Assembly: GCF_900107795.1 (NCBI RefSeq) | Contig: NZ_FNRL01000013.1 | Location: 119,408-183,407, forward strand | Direction: 5' to 3' | Source of the DNA: Chitinophaga terrae (ex Kim and Jung 2007) | GTDB taxonomy: Bacteria; Bacteroidota; Bacteroidia; Chitinophagales; Chitinophagaceae | DNA length: 64,000 nucleotides | Shown here: positions 1 to 9,029 of the stretch, piece after piece | Layout: each line of letters opens with the position of its first letter | How positions within the stretch are numbered: the stretch's first letter is position 1 | Made by a program: the position numbers and the translations under genes | The notes under the pieces: generated by a model | What the model was told of the DNA's origin: nothing | The model's database searches: none | The model's input: the letters and a program-made list of their open reading frames with translations, nothing else

Positions 1-2
1 AC

Positions 3-500
3 TGGGTAGAGATCCTCTCTTACGCCAACGAACTGGAAACCTGTATGTATGCAGGCGCCATCAAAAACCCTGATGGCACTACCAAAGGTTGGATCGATAT
101 GACGCCGGAGGAGTGGGGACAACACAGCGTATTCTCTTTCAAACAAGACACCCGTCTGCTGGGTAAAAACATAGTACCATCAGGTGCACAGATGTGGAAA
201 CAACTGGTAGAGCGTTATGGCATTGATCTCAATGAAATTGATTTCTTCCTGCCACACCTTTCTTCCGAATTCTTCCGCTTAAAGATCGATGAAGAGATCA
301 CCCGTATCGGCGTGCCTATTCCATTGGAGAAATGGTTCACCAACCTGGCTCACGTGGGCAATGTGGGTACCGCTTCACCGTACCTGATGCTGGAAGAACT
401 GATGAATACAGGCCGCCTGAAAAAAGGTCAGAAGATCGTGATGATGGTGCCGGAAAGCGCCCGTTTCTCGTACGCTTATGCACATATTACAGTAGTGTAA
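3..500 (+). CDS. 3-oxoacyl-ACP synthase III (FabH-like), C-terminal part
   Basis: The open frame runs in from the left edge of the window, so the N-terminal half with the catalytic Cys is outside. What remains is the C-terminal thiolase-fold half of a KAS III enzyme. Two family landmarks are visible: a His in LPHLSS and an Asn in GNVGTASPY, matching the His and Asn that complete the Cys-His-Asn triad of FabH enzymes. KAS III enzymes condense a starter acyl-CoA or acyl group with malonyl-ACP. The gene heads a same-strand run with an ACP, a ketosynthase, a chain-length-factor-like protein and an ABC exporter. A role in initiating or finishing a polyene (flexirubin or aryl-polyene/dialkylresorcinol) chain is therefore likely; DarB-like enzymes are one candidate subfamily. 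The family call is firm; the pathway is inferred from context. Confidence 0.85.
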   Translation, partial: WVEILSYANELETCMYAGAIKNPDGTTKGWIDMTPEEWGQHSVFSFKQDTRLLGKNIVPSGAQMWKQLVERYGIDLNEIDFFLPHLSSEFFRLKIDEEITRIGVPIPLEKWFTNLAHVGNVGTASPYLMLEELMNTGRLKKGQKIVMMVPESARFSYAYAHITVV

Positions 501-527
501 AACACTCATCGTTTAAAAACTGCCGTC

Positions 528-926
528 ATGAAAAAAGAAGAAGTACCACAGGATGGTGATAACCTGCACCAGGGTACATTCAAACAGATTATGTACGCGG
601 TGGATAACACCGGGAACTATGTGCCGGTGCAAAGCGCTGGCTGGGAACCAGAGAATATTGCACTGGGCCAGGCCTGGGAAGAAGTAAACGAAAAAGTAAA
701 AGCAGCGCTGGCAAGAGTACGCGCAGGAGAAATAAGTCCTGTTGCCTACTACATGGAAAAGAACCTGATGGATCTGGCCCTGCTGGCAAGTTACGTCGGC
801 AAATTTCAATGGCAGGTGAAAAGACATATGAAACCCGCCGTGTTTAAGAACCTTTCTCAAAAGATGTTGTCACGTTACGCCGCCGCATTTAAGGTAAGCG
901 TAGCTGAACTAAAAGAACCAATTTAG
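528..926 (+). CDS. conserved hypothetical protein of the polyene cluster
   Basis: A 132-residue soluble protein without signal peptide or membrane segment. It is mostly predicted helix; the middle (about residues 40-75) is charged and the last third is basic. I do not recognise a catalytic motif. The C-terminus (KNLSQKMLSRYAAAFKVSVAEL) has a weak resemblance to a helix-turn-helix or helical adaptor, but not enough for a call. It starts 27 bp after the KAS III gene and is followed at once by a strong terminator, so it is the last gene of the upstream transcription unit. Its conserved position suggests an accessory role in pigment synthesis, which is inference only. Confidence 0.7.
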   Translation: MKKEEVPQDGDNLHQGTFKQIMYAVDNTGNYVPVQSAGWEPENIALGQAWEEVNEKVKAALARVRAGEISPVAYYMEKNLMDLALLASYVGKFQWQVKRHMKPAVFKNLSQKMLSRYAAAFKVSVAELKEPI

Positions 927-959
927 AAAAGCAACGAATGAACTTCATTCGTTGCTTTT
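927..959 (+). terminator. rho-independent terminator
   Basis: Perfect inverted repeat AAAAGCAACGAATG / CATTCGTTGCTTTT around an AACTT loop, ending in a T-run. It lies directly after the stop codon of the 132-residue gene and separates it from the BtrH-like gene. Confidence 0.85.
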
Positions 960-974
960 TCTCAAAGCATAATT

Positions 975-1979
975 ATGAGTAATTCCTCTTTCCAGCACCA
1001 CCAGACTGCCCATTGCGAGAGTGGCGTGATCTCCAATTTATTGGGACATTACGGGCTGCAGATCAGTGAACCAATGGCATTTGGTATAGGTGCAGGTATC
1101 TTCTTTGGTCACCTCCCGTTTGTAAAAGTGAACGGTGTTCCGGGTACTACCTACCGTATCTGGCCGGGAGCTATTTTTCAACGGGTCTGTAAACGACTGG
1201 GTATCAAAATGGAGATAGAAAGATTTTCATCTCCTGAAAAAGGAATGGAGGCGTTAGATAAGATCATAGGGGAAGGAGTGCCGGTAGGACTTCTTTCCAG
1301 CGTATACTATTTACCTTATTTTCCTCCTTCTTACCGTTTCCATTTTAATGCACATAATTTAGTGGTATATGGAAAGGAAGATGGACAATACCTGGTGAGC
1401 GACCCGGTGATGGAAACATTGACCACCATTGATCCGGAAAGCCTGGTGCAAGCCCGCTTCGCTAAAGGATTTCCGGCTCCCAAAGGAAAGATGTACTACC
1501 CGGTAGATGTACCAACCTCTGTTTCCTTCAAGCTGCCTATCAAAGCAGGGATAGAACAGGCATGTCATTACATGCTGAAAATACCCGTGCCGCTGTTTGG
1601 CGTAAAAGGGATCAGGTACCTCGCAAAAAAAGTAGCAAACTATGCTGAAAAACCAGGGGATCGTAAAGCAACCCTCTACCTGGGTAATATCATCCGTATG
1701 CAGGAAGAGATAGGCACAGGCGGGGCAGGCTTCAGGTTCCTGTATTCGGCATTTTTACAGGAAGCAGCGGAATATCTGAATAAACCGGAATTAAGTAAAC
1801 TGGCAACTGAATTTACAGCAACAGGCGACCTGTGGCGGAATTTTGCTTTTTCGGCCGGCCGGGTTTGCAAAAGCAGATCAGCAGATGCTGTATCGTATAA
1901 AGAACTGAGCGAGATGCTGCAACAATGCGCTGCCTCAGAAGAAGTGTTTTTCAGGAAACTTGCACAGGTAAAGCTCTGA
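975..1979 (+). CDS. BtrH N-terminal domain-containing acyltransferase-like protein
   Basis: 334 residues, cytosolic. The N-terminal half matches the BtrH_N family (C39-peptidase-like fold): a Cys in TAHCESG (Cys14), a conserved His in NAHNLVVYG and a following Asp in VSDP fit a Cys-His-Asp arrangement. The C-terminal half is the helical DUF4872-type region usually found with it. In butirosin synthesis BtrH transfers an acyl group from an acyl carrier protein to an acceptor. By analogy this protein may move an ACP-bound polyene or fatty acyl chain onto an acceptor, or release it. It precedes an ABC exporter, an ACP and a ketosynthase pair on the same strand, which supports that reading. The substrate cannot be deduced from the sequence. 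Confidence 0.75.
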   Translation: MSNSSFQHHQTAHCESGVISNLLGHYGLQISEPMAFGIGAGIFFGHLPFVKVNGVPGTTYRIWPGAIFQRVCKRLGIKMEIERFSSPEKGMEALDKIIGEGVPVGLLSSVYYLPYFPPSYRFHFNAHNLVVYGKEDGQYLVSDPVMETLTTIDPESLVQARFAKGFPAPKGKMYYPVDVPTSVSFKLPIKAGIEQACHYMLKIPVPLFGVKGIRYLAKKVANYAEKPGDRKATLYLGNIIRMQEEIGTGGAGFRFLYSAFLQEAAEYLNKPELSKLATEFTATGDLWRNFAFSAGRVCKSRSADAVSYKELSEMLQQCAASEEVFFRKLAQVKL

Positions 1980-2029
1980 TCTTCAAGCATAATTTTTGAA
2001 TTAATCACAGCATCCCCAACAATATTACT

Positions 2030-2776
2030 ATGTCCGGCATTGTTGTAAAAAATTTATGTAAGACCTATAAAGGGAGTATAGAACCTACACTGAAAGGATT
2101 GTCTTTTCAGTTTAGAGAAGGAGGCATTGCGGGTTTATTAGGTCCGAACGGCGCCGGAAAAACTACTACCATTTCTATTTTATGCGGTATTACCAGGGCC
2201 GACAGCGGGTCTGTTACCATTTTTGGTACGCCGCAGGATGCCGCCCACCGCGAAGCCATCAAACATATTATCGGGATAGTGCCGCAACAGATCGCTTTAT
2301 ACCCGCAGTTATCTGCCGTTCAGAACCTGACCTATTTCGGAAACCTCTACGGTTTTAAAGGGAAAGCGCTGCAGGAAAAAATAATGTATTACCTGGAGCT
2401 GTTCGGGCTGGCGCATAGCGCAGATAAGGAAATATATAAATACAGCGGCGGGATGAAACGGCGTGCAAATATCATTGCCGCCATTTTGCATGATCCCAGA
2501 TTGCTGATCCTCGACGAGCCAACAGCGGGAGTGGATGTGCAATCGCGCAACCTCATCCTGCAGTTCCTGAAAGACTACAATGCGCGGGGAGCAAGTATCC
2601 TGTATACTTCCCACCTGCTGGAAGAAGCGCAATCGATCTGCGAAGAAATTGCAATCGTAGATAACGGGAAGATGATCGTACACGGCAACCCGAACGAACT
2701 GATTTTAAAACATTCACAGTGCAGCAATCTGGAAGATGTTTTCCTGCATTATACAGGAGAAGCACTTAGAGACTAA
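2030..2776 (+). CDS. ABC transporter ATP-binding protein
   Basis: 248-residue nucleotide-binding subunit. Walker A GPNGAGKT is at residues 38-45, the signature SGGMKRR at 139-145 and Walker B LLILDE at 158-163; the switch His lies in YTSHLLEEA. The sequence resembles DrrA/ABC-2 exporters, which pair with a separate permease. That permease starts 5 bp after the stop codon, so the two are translationally linked. Encoded inside a polyene lipid cluster, the pair probably exports the lipid or pigment, or flips it across the inner membrane. Cargo is inferred, not visible. Confidence 0.95.
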   Translation: MSGIVVKNLCKTYKGSIEPTLKGLSFQFREGGIAGLLGPNGAGKTTTISILCGITRADSGSVTIFGTPQDAAHREAIKHIIGIVPQQIALYPQLSAVQNLTYFGNLYGFKGKALQEKIMYYLELFGLAHSADKEIYKYSGGMKRRANIIAAILHDPRLLILDEPTAGVDVQSRNLILQFLKDYNARGASILYTSHLLEEAQSICEEIAIVDNGKMIVHGNPNELILKHSQCSNLEDVFLHYTGEALRD

Positions 2777-2781
2777 CGGCT

Positions 2782-4077
2782 ATGTTAAGATTACTGGCAA
2801 CAATACGTAAAGAATGGCAACTGCTGTTGAGGGACAAGACAGGGATTATTTTGCTGTTCATCATGCCCGTAGTACTGATCACTGTAATGGCGCTGATCCA
2901 GGATGCGCCGTTCCGCGATTACCAGGATATTAAATTTGATCTGCTGACGGTAGATAACGACCATGGCAAATTAGGAAGATATGTAAAGGAAGGCCTCTCC
3001 AAAAGCGGGCAGTTTAATATCATCGATTCGCTCGACGGGCAGCCGTTAACAGCCGGGCAGGCCCGCGACCTGGTGAACAGCGGGAAATACAAGATCAGCA
3101 TCATTGTACCGCAGGGCGCTACGGCTGAAATTGTCAGCAACGCCAATAAGATAGTGAACGATATTACGAAGAGAATGGGCGTGCCAGGTTCATTGCCTGT
3201 AAAGCAGCGCACCGATTCTGTTAATGTAACGATCTACTTTGATCCGGCCGCCAAAAAAGCCTTCAAAGGGGCTATTCACCAGGCCGTAGATAATTTCCTG
3301 ACGCAGGTAGAAACAGACCTGCTGCTGGACCGGATCAAACAGCAGCTGAGAAGAAAAGACAGCACACAGGTAGCAACTTCCGATAGTTTTTCTATCCGCC
3401 TGCAGGCGGTAGGGCTCAAGGAGTTGAGCACAGGCGCAGGCAAACAGCTGGATATCATTTCCAATTCTGTACAACATAACGTACCTGCCTGGAGCATTTT
3501 TGCGATGTTCTTCATTGTTATCCCCATCGCGGGGAATATGATCAGGGAGCGGGAAGACGGAAGTTTGCTGAGAATGAAACTGATACCCGGTGCGTACCTG
3601 GATATACTTGGAGGCAAGATGCTGTTCTTTGTAGGAGTGTGCGTATTGCAGTTTTATTTGATGATGCTGGTAGGAATTTACCTGATGCCGTTGCTCGATC
3701 TGCCCAGGCTGGTGATGGGCTACCACCAGGGCGCAACGCTGGTTGTGGCAATAGGGATAGGATTGGCCGCTACTTCTTATGGAGTACTGATTGGCACAGT
3801 TTTTAAAACACCCAACCAGGCGCTTAATTTCGGCGCTATTTCCATCGTGATCTTTTCGGCTATCGGGGGCATATGGATACCGCTGGAAGTAATGCCGGAG
3901 AAGATGCAGGTGGTAGGCCACCTGTCGGCCCTCAGCTGGGGCCTGGATGCCATCAACGACATTTACCTGCGGAACGGAGATATTGCCATGGTATGGAAGA
4001 AAGTGTTGATGCTGGTAGGCGTAAGTGTTGTAATGCTGGCAGTTGCAGGGTATATTGAAAAAAGAAGATTGAACTGA
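2782..4077 (+). CDS. ABC-2 type transporter permease
   Basis: 431 residues. There is one membrane segment near the N-terminus (about residues 22-41), then a large extracytoplasmic domain to about residue 230 and a block of five or six hydrophobic segments to the C-terminus. This is the YhgE/ABC2_membrane_3 layout of DrrB-like exporters. It follows its ATPase partner by 5 bp and precedes the ACP gene by 95 bp. It probably forms the membrane channel of the exporter for the polyene product of this cluster. Confidence 0.9.
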   Translation: MLRLLATIRKEWQLLLRDKTGIILLFIMPVVLITVMALIQDAPFRDYQDIKFDLLTVDNDHGKLGRYVKEGLSKSGQFNIIDSLDGQPLTAGQARDLVNSGKYKISIIVPQGATAEIVSNANKIVNDITKRMGVPGSLPVKQRTDSVNVTIYFDPAAKKAFKGAIHQAVDNFLTQVETDLLLDRIKQQLRRKDSTQVATSDSFSIRLQAVGLKELSTGAGKQLDIISNSVQHNVPAWSIFAMFFIVIPIAGNMIREREDGSLLRMKLIPGAYLDILGGKMLFFVGVCVLQFYLMMLVGIYLMPLLDLPRLVMGYHQGATLVVAIGIGLAATSYGVLIGTVFKTPNQALNFGAISIVIFSAIGGIWIPLEVMPEKMQVVGHLSALSWGLDAINDIYLRNGDIAMVWKKVLMLVGVSVVMLAVAGYIEKRRLN

Positions 4078-4172
4078 TAAATATTTTCAAAACAAGGGTA
4101 AAACCGTATTTTTACCACCCACAAGGACATTCGCCGGTTGCGAAGCACAGGCGATAAACCTACAACATCATT

Positions 4173-4430
4173 ATGGAAGATTTAAAAACAAAACTGAAAG
4201 AACAAATCATCGAAGCGCTTAACCTTCAGGACACCAAGCCGGAAGATATTGACGACAACGCGCCCCTGTTTGGTGAAGGATTGGGCCTCGACAGTATCGA
4301 CTCCCTTGAATTGATGGTATTGCTGGAAAGACAATATCACATCAAAGTAGAAGATCCGAGGGAAGGACGCAAGATCCTGCAATCTGTTCAGTCTATGGCC
4401 GATTTTATCCAGTCAAAACAGCCAGCATAA
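4173..4430 (+). CDS. acyl carrier protein (phosphopantetheine-binding)
   Basis: 85-residue acidic four-helix carrier protein. The phosphopantetheine attachment motif LDSIDSLEL places the modified Ser at residue 41. The sequence differs from a housekeeping AcpP (longer charged C-terminal half, RQYHIKVEDPREG), as expected for a dedicated secondary-metabolite carrier. It sits 15 bp before a ketosynthase and shares its transcription unit. It likely carries the growing polyene chain between KAS III, the ketosynthase pair and the BtrH-like transferase. Confidence 0.93.
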   Translation: MEDLKTKLKEQIIEALNLQDTKPEDIDDNAPLFGEGLGLDSIDSLELMVLLERQYHIKVEDPREGRKILQSVQSMADFIQSKQPA

Positions 4431-4445
4431 GTTTAAGCGAAGTTC

Positions 4446-5660
4446 ATGGCGGAAAGAGTGTTTATAACAGGCGTAGGGATGATCACCGCCATTGGTGATA
4501 ATGTTACCGAAAATTTGCAGCAACTTTTAGCGCAGCAAAGCGGCTTGGGGTATACCCGTTATATCGATACTATTTACAAAGATGTATTGCCGGTAGGAGA
4601 GGTAAAACACGCGAACGAGTCGTTGTTTCAGCTGGCTGGGCTTCCGCCGCAGGAAGGGCTGACCCGTACTACCCTGTTAGGACTCATTGCCATGCGCGAA
4701 GCGTTGGAAGATGCAGGGATCAGCGAATTGAACTCTGTGCCCGCAGGCTTTATCAATGCCAGTACGGTAGGGGGAATGTGCGATACCGAACGGGTATATT
4801 TTGATATCATTGACCCCGGAAAAGAAGGATCATTTCTTCAATACATAGATACGCTCGACTGTGCCGACTGTACGCAACGTATAGCCGATATAGTTGGATT
4901 CAGCGATCATATTGCCACAATCAGTACAGCCTGTTCATCATCAGCTAATGCGCTGATGTTTGGAGCGCGCATGATCAAGCAGGGCTTGTATTCCCGCATG
5001 GTTTGCGGAGGAACGGAAGCGCTGACCCGTTTTACGCTGAACGGGTTCAATTCGCTGAAGAATGTGGATAAACAGTTCTGCCGGCCATTCGATCAGCAGA
5101 GAACAGGTCTGAACCTGGGAGAGGGCGCCGCTTACCTGGTGCTGGAATCCGAATCTTTTGCAAAAGCCAATAACAGCCGGATACTGGGAGAACTTTCCGG
5201 TTACTGCAATACTAATGAGGCATTTCATCCTACATCTCCATCCCCGGATGGCGACGGCGCTTTCGACGCTATGCGCAAGGCGATGGAAATGAGCGGTATT
5301 GCACGGGAAGATGTTTCCTACATCAATGTGCATGGTACGGCTACGCTGAATAATGATATTTCCGAAGGCAAAGCGTTGGAAAGATTGTTTGGAACAGATG
5401 TTCCGCCATTCAGTTCCACGAAGCCGTTCACTGGTCATACGCTGGCCGCTGCCGGCGCTATTGAAGCGATCTACGCTTTGCTGGCCATCAGGGAAGGGCT
5501 TATCTACCCTAATCTCAATTTCTCCGAAAAGATGGAGGAGTTGCAGATCACCCCGGTAACAACCCTGATGCAGGGAGTTGCCATCAATCATGTTATTTCA
5601 AATTCTTTTGGCTTTGGGGGGAATAATGCCTCTCTTGTGATCAGCAAATATGAAGGGTAA
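4446..5660 (+). CDS. beta-ketoacyl-ACP synthase (FabF/KAS II-like)
   Basis: 404 residues, a complete KAS I/II condensing enzyme. The nucleophile is Cys163 in STACSSSAN. The two His residues are His296 in VHGTAT and His331 in TGHTLAAAG, with the glycine-rich NSFGFGGNN near the C-terminus. It catalyses decarboxylative Claisen condensation of malonyl-ACP with the acyl chain. The next gene overlaps it by 11 bp and encodes a Cys-less relative, so the two probably form a KS/chain-length-factor heterodimer as in type II polyketide and aryl-polyene systems. Confidence 0.92.
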   Translation: MAERVFITGVGMITAIGDNVTENLQQLLAQQSGLGYTRYIDTIYKDVLPVGEVKHANESLFQLAGLPPQEGLTRTTLLGLIAMREALEDAGISELNSVPAGFINASTVGGMCDTERVYFDIIDPGKEGSFLQYIDTLDCADCTQRIADIVGFSDHIATISTACSSSANALMFGARMIKQGLYSRMVCGGTEALTRFTLNGFNSLKNVDKQFCRPFDQQRTGLNLGEGAAYLVLESESFAKANNSRILGELSGYCNTNEAFHPTSPSPDGDGAFDAMRKAMEMSGIAREDVSYINVHGTATLNNDISEGKALERLFGTDVPPFSSTKPFTGHTLAAAGAIEAIYALLAIREGLIYPNLNFSEKMEELQITPVTTLMQGVAINHVISNSFGFGGNNASLVISKYEG

Positions 5661-6687
5661 GTGTTACATACAAGGAATGGCAGCTATTTCGCCGCAGCCA
5701 ACGTTTGAAGAGAATTGTTTTTCTTCCCCTATCTCGTTTTCTACTACCAACCTGCTTCCCTGCCTGGAACCTGATTACAAACCTTTCATTCCGGCCAACA
5801 GCCTGCGCAGGATGTCACGCGTCCTGAAAATGGGACTGGCGGCGTCGTTGAAGTGTATTGCCGATAGCGGGATCAAGGTTTCAGGACCTATCGTTACAGG
5901 CACAGGTAAAGGAAGTTTGCAGGATACTGAAAAGTTCCTGAAAGAAATAGTTACTTACAAGGAAACAGCATTAAATCCAACTCCGTTCATCCAGTCGACC
6001 TATAACTCCGTAAACGGCCTGATCGCCCTGCAACAGAAGTGTACTGCTTACAACAACACTTTTGTGCATCGCGGGTTCTCGTTTGAAAATGCGTTGCTGG
6101 ACAGCATGATGTTGTTACAGGAAGGCGAAGATCATGTGCTGACAGGCGCTTTCGAAGAGATCACCCGGGAGCATTTCTACATTAAAAGCAGGATCGGGTT
6201 CTGGAAAGAAGAGCAGATCGATAGCCGCGAGCTGCTTTCCCATCATTCTCCGGGCTCTGTCGCCGGGGAAGGCGCTGCTTTCTTTATGCTGACGAACCAG
6301 CCTACAGAAAAAAGCTATGCATCCATAACAGGGTTAAAGCTCTTATATAAGCCTGCAACAGAGAAATTATTGTCGGCCCTCCAAACGTTTGCACCAGCTG
6401 TCGACGCTGTGATCACAGGCAGAAATGGGGATAGCAGGTTTGATCATTTTTATGATACCGTGGAAAAATATTTTGGAAACACGCCACAGATCCCGTTTAA
6501 ACAGCTATGTGGCGAATATGATACTGCCAGTGCATTTGGTATGTGGTTAGGGGCGCATTTGCTTCGTGCGCAGGAGTTGCCGCAGGCATGGATCGGGCAG
6601 CCGATAGCCAAGCCTGTTAACAGGCTGCTTTTATATAATCATTTTTATGGAGAACAGCATGTGTTGATCATGCTGGAGAGGGTGTAG
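5650..6687 (+). CDS. ketosynthase-like chain length factor
   Basis: 345 residues, related to KAS II but degenerate. The position of the nucleophilic Cys is occupied by Phe143 (RGFSFENAL aligns with TACSSSANAL), and no canonical HGTxT motif is present. Cys-less ketosynthases act as chain length factors, partnering an active KS and setting the number of elongation rounds. The 11-bp overlap with the active KS gene supports a strict 1:1 complex. This is the last gene of the polyene cluster visible here. Assignment rests on the loss of the active site and on gene order. Confidence 0.8.
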   Translation: MKGKCYIQGMAAISPQPTFEENCFSSPISFSTTNLLPCLEPDYKPFIPANSLRRMSRVLKMGLAASLKCIADSGIKVSGPIVTGTGKGSLQDTEKFLKEIVTYKETALNPTPFIQSTYNSVNGLIALQQKCTAYNNTFVHRGFSFENALLDSMMLLQEGEDHVLTGAFEEITREHFYIKSRIGFWKEEQIDSRELLSHHSPGSVAGEGAAFFMLTNQPTEKSYASITGLKLLYKPATEKLLSALQTFAPAVDAVITGRNGDSRFDHFYDTVEKYFGNTPQIPFKQLCGEYDTASAFGMWLGAHLLRAQELPQAWIGQPIAKPVNRLLLYNHFYGEQHVLIMLERV

Positions 6688-6728
6688 GATGATGCTTTCC
6701 TAACGTAATTAAAAGAGCCGCCAGGTTC

Positions 6729-8453
6729 TTACAACACCCTATACACCGGGTACCTCATATACTCCGGCTCCGCATATGGAGAATTCAAGAAAATAAACTC
6801 CAACTGCGCACTTCCGCTTTTTGCAAATGCTGAATCAGCAGCTTTCTTCTGCTCCAGCCGTTGTTTTACTTCCGGATGGTGAGACAACCATTCTGCCCCG
6901 GTATCTTCAAACACATAAGGGCTGTAGCCTTCTTTCTGGCCTAATATGGTGTCAAAGAAATTCCAGGCGAAGTAAGAGTCAGGAGCCGTAGGTTCAAGTA
7001 CTTCCATGAGGTAGCGGTTAGCCGTTTGGTTCATGGGGATGTAGATATCTCCTTTCCTGAAACGGATGCTGTCTTTACTGCTGCTTACCTTTACGTTGGT
7101 ATGCAGGTAATGTTTTTCGAAAGGTTTATTGTAAGACTGATACTCCGTGATCTTGTATACTTCTACTTCGATCGTAGTGTCTTTTTTCAGGGTAACATAT
7201 TGTACCTGGTTGTTCTTTAAACGATCAATAACTGCCCACCAGCCTTGAGGTATGATATAGGCAGCAGGTTTTTTTACGAAGTTTTCGGCGGTGTAGGTAT
7301 TCAGGAATTTTACTTTTTTCACATAAGGGGCCGAGCGGTCGTAATACAGGCGGGGTTGCCCTGATATGGCGCTGGGTTTATACCCGGCGGTATATCCCCT
7401 GAAAACGATGGAATCATGTACTGATCTATCCACGTTCCAGGAAAGGGGGAAACGTTCCTGGGTGCAGACAGCCTGTTTTGCCGCTTCTCTCAGGCGCTTA
7501 ATTTCTTCGCTGTGTTCGGAAGTGAATTTTATAAAACATTCCATCAGCGCATAGGTAGCTTTCACCCGTTGAGGGTAGGGTTTAAGCATATGAGTTTCAG
7601 GAACGAAGCCGAAGGTATGGAAGAGGGTAGTGTACCCGGAGGAGTAACGGGGACCATCGGCAAACTCTGTCCAGCCGCTGTCGGGTGTAGAACCAAAATG
7701 ATTTACATAGGGGACGAGGTCGTACCCTTTGGTTTTCATGAGGTTATAAAGCCCTGGTTCGAAGGTTTTATGAAGAAAATCGCCCATGGGGCCGCCCAGT
7801 TTGTTATGCTGAGTAGCTAATAGAGTCATAATATGTTGATAGTCAGCTCCATTGCTTACATGGTTGTCGATAAAGACGTCCGGATCGGTGAGGTGGTATA
7901 TTTGCTGGAATGCCAGGGCGTTCCTGGAATCGGCCTTAATGAAATCGCGGTTCAGGTCCAGGTTTTGTGCGTTTCCCCTGGAGCCGAAGGCATCGGGTCC
8001 GTTTTGGTCTACGCGGTAATAGGGAGAGCGATTGAGTGCGCCGCCGATGTTGTAGACAGGGATCAGGGCCAGGATGATATTATCGGGTAATGTAATGCGT
8101 TTCAGGGCCAGGTCGCGGATCAGCATCATGCTGGCGTCTATGCCATCCGGTTCGCCGGGGTGGATGCCGTTGTTGATAAGGATAATGCGTTTGTTTTGCG
8201 CCCTTAATTGCTGGTAATTGAAGTTCCGGGAGGGGGAATAGGTGACCAGGTGCAGGGGGAAGCCGGCGTCGGTATTTCCTATGGTTTGGAGATGGATCTG
8301 TGGGAAGCGTTTGGCGAGCATTTGGTAGTAGGCTATCACTTCCTGGTAGGTAGCGGTTTGTTCGCCATTGGTTTTCTCGTAGCGGGTAGTCAGATCTTGG
8401 GCTGTTGCAAGCAGGGGGAACAGCACTGCCAGGAGCAGGCAAAGTTTTCTCAT
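6729..8453 (-). CDS. secreted M14-family zinc carboxypeptidase
   Basis: About 574 residues from the chosen ATG. That start gives a clean signal peptide (MRKLCLLLAVLFPLLATAQ). An upstream TTG at 8480 would add nine residues but lies in the T-run of the S20 terminator, so it is rejected. Zinc ligands are visible as HPGEPDG (HxxE) early in the mature protein and a later His in IDNHVSNGAD; NRDF is the usual substrate-binding stretch. The family hydrolyses C-terminal amino acids or peptidoglycan-type peptides. The C-terminal 230 residues are a beta-rich extension typical of Bacteroidota members. It faces the polyene cluster convergently and is probably a periplasmic or outer-membrane-associated protein-scavenging enzyme. 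Confidence 0.9.
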   Translation of the reverse strand: MRKLCLLLAVLFPLLATAQDLTTRYEKTNGEQTATYQEVIAYYQMLAKRFPQIHLQTIGNTDAGFPLHLVTYSPSRNFNYQQLRAQNKRIILINNGIHPGEPDGIDASMMLIRDLALKRITLPDNIILALIPVYNIGGALNRSPYYRVDQNGPDAFGSRGNAQNLDLNRDFIKADSRNALAFQQIYHLTDPDVFIDNHVSNGADYQHIMTLLATQHNKLGGPMGDFLHKTFEPGLYNLMKTKGYDLVPYVNHFGSTPDSGWTEFADGPRYSSGYTTLFHTFGFVPETHMLKPYPQRVKATYALMECFIKFTSEHSEEIKRLREAAKQAVCTQERFPLSWNVDRSVHDSIVFRGYTAGYKPSAISGQPRLYYDRSAPYVKKVKFLNTYTAENFVKKPAAYIIPQGWWAVIDRLKNNQVQYVTLKKDTTIEVEVYKITEYQSYNKPFEKHYLHTNVKVSSSKDSIRFRKGDIYIPMNQTANRYLMEVLEPTAPDSYFAWNFFDTILGQKEGYSPYVFEDTGAEWLSHHPEVKQRLEQKKAADSAFAKSGSAQLEFIFLNSPYAEPEYMRYPVYRVL

Positions 8454-8477
8454 TTTCACAAAAAGTTGATAGAAAAA

Positions 8478-8507
8478 CAAAAAGCCCTTCCTGCCTAAGG
8501 AAGAGCT
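8478..8507 (-). terminator. terminator of rpsT
   Basis: On the minus strand a 10-bp stem (AGCTCTTCCT / AGGAAGGGCT, one G-T pair) with a TAGGC loop is followed by TTTTTG. It directly follows the stop codon of rpsT. Confidence 0.8.
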
Positions 8508-8529
8508 GTAAATATTGTTACTGAAGCAA

Positions 8530-8784
8530 TTAAGCCAGAGAAGCGATTCTCTTAGCCAGCTTGCTTTTCAGATTAGCTGCTTTGTTTTTGTGAATAACGT
8601 TACGTTTAGCCAGTTTGTCGATCATGGATTCTACCTCAGCTAAATCCTTCTGCGCTGTTGCCTTATCAGTTACGGCTTTCAGGTCACGGATGGCGTTACG
8701 GGTGGTTTTACCGTAGTAACGGTTACGCTCATTACGTTTTCTGCTTTGACGTACGTCTTTTTTCGTTGCTTTATGGTTTGCCAT
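8530..8784 (-). CDS. rpsT: 30S ribosomal protein S20
   Basis: 84 residues, strongly basic and helical. It carries the S20 hallmarks: [14 protein letters not shown] at the N-terminus, [18 protein letters not shown] in the first helix and [20 protein letters not shown] near the end. S20 binds 16S rRNA early in 30S assembly. It is monocistronic here, with its own promoter and terminator, divergent from sucA. Confidence 0.98.
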   Translation of the reverse strand: MANHKATKKDVRQSRKRNERNRYYGKTTRNAIRDLKAVTDKATAQKDLAEVESMIDKLAKRNVIHKNKAANLKSKLAKRIASLA

Positions 8785-8809
8785 TTTTCAAATTTCAAGT
8801 TTCGGACGG

Positions 8810-8841
8810 CAAAGGTAAAGATATTCCTTTTACAAAACAAA
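8810..8841 (-). promoter_or_regulatory. Bacteroidota-type promoter of rpsT
   Basis: On the minus strand a TTTG (8841-8838) is separated by 20 bp from TACCTTTG (8817-8810). This matches the Bacteroidota sigma-70 consensus TTTG-N~20-TAnnTTTG. The predicted transcript start is about 15-20 bp upstream of the rpsT ATG. Confidence 0.7.
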
Positions 8842-9029
8842 CTTAATGTAAGTTTTCCGTCGAACTGCAAATATAAGCTCCTTTTATCACAGATAATTGG
8901 TTGATTTTTTTCTGATTTTTTCGATCCTACGTATTGAAAAACGAGCGATATTTGCAATCCCATATATTAATATATATAGGAACACTGAAGAAAAGTATTT
9001 GAACTGAAGATCAGCAAAACTCGTTGTAA

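Noticed and set aside
3190..3921. Long minus-strand open frame opposite the ABC permease
   Set aside because: Its product has no family resemblance, and the plus-strand frame is a clear transporter.
6379..6395. CAAACGTTTGCA inside the chain-length-factor gene as a LacI operator
   Set aside because: It lies mid-gene in an unrelated pathway; probably chance.
8454..8480. TTG start that lengthens the M14 peptidase
   Set aside because: It lies in the T-run of the rpsT terminator and spoils the signal peptide; the ATG at 8453 fits better.
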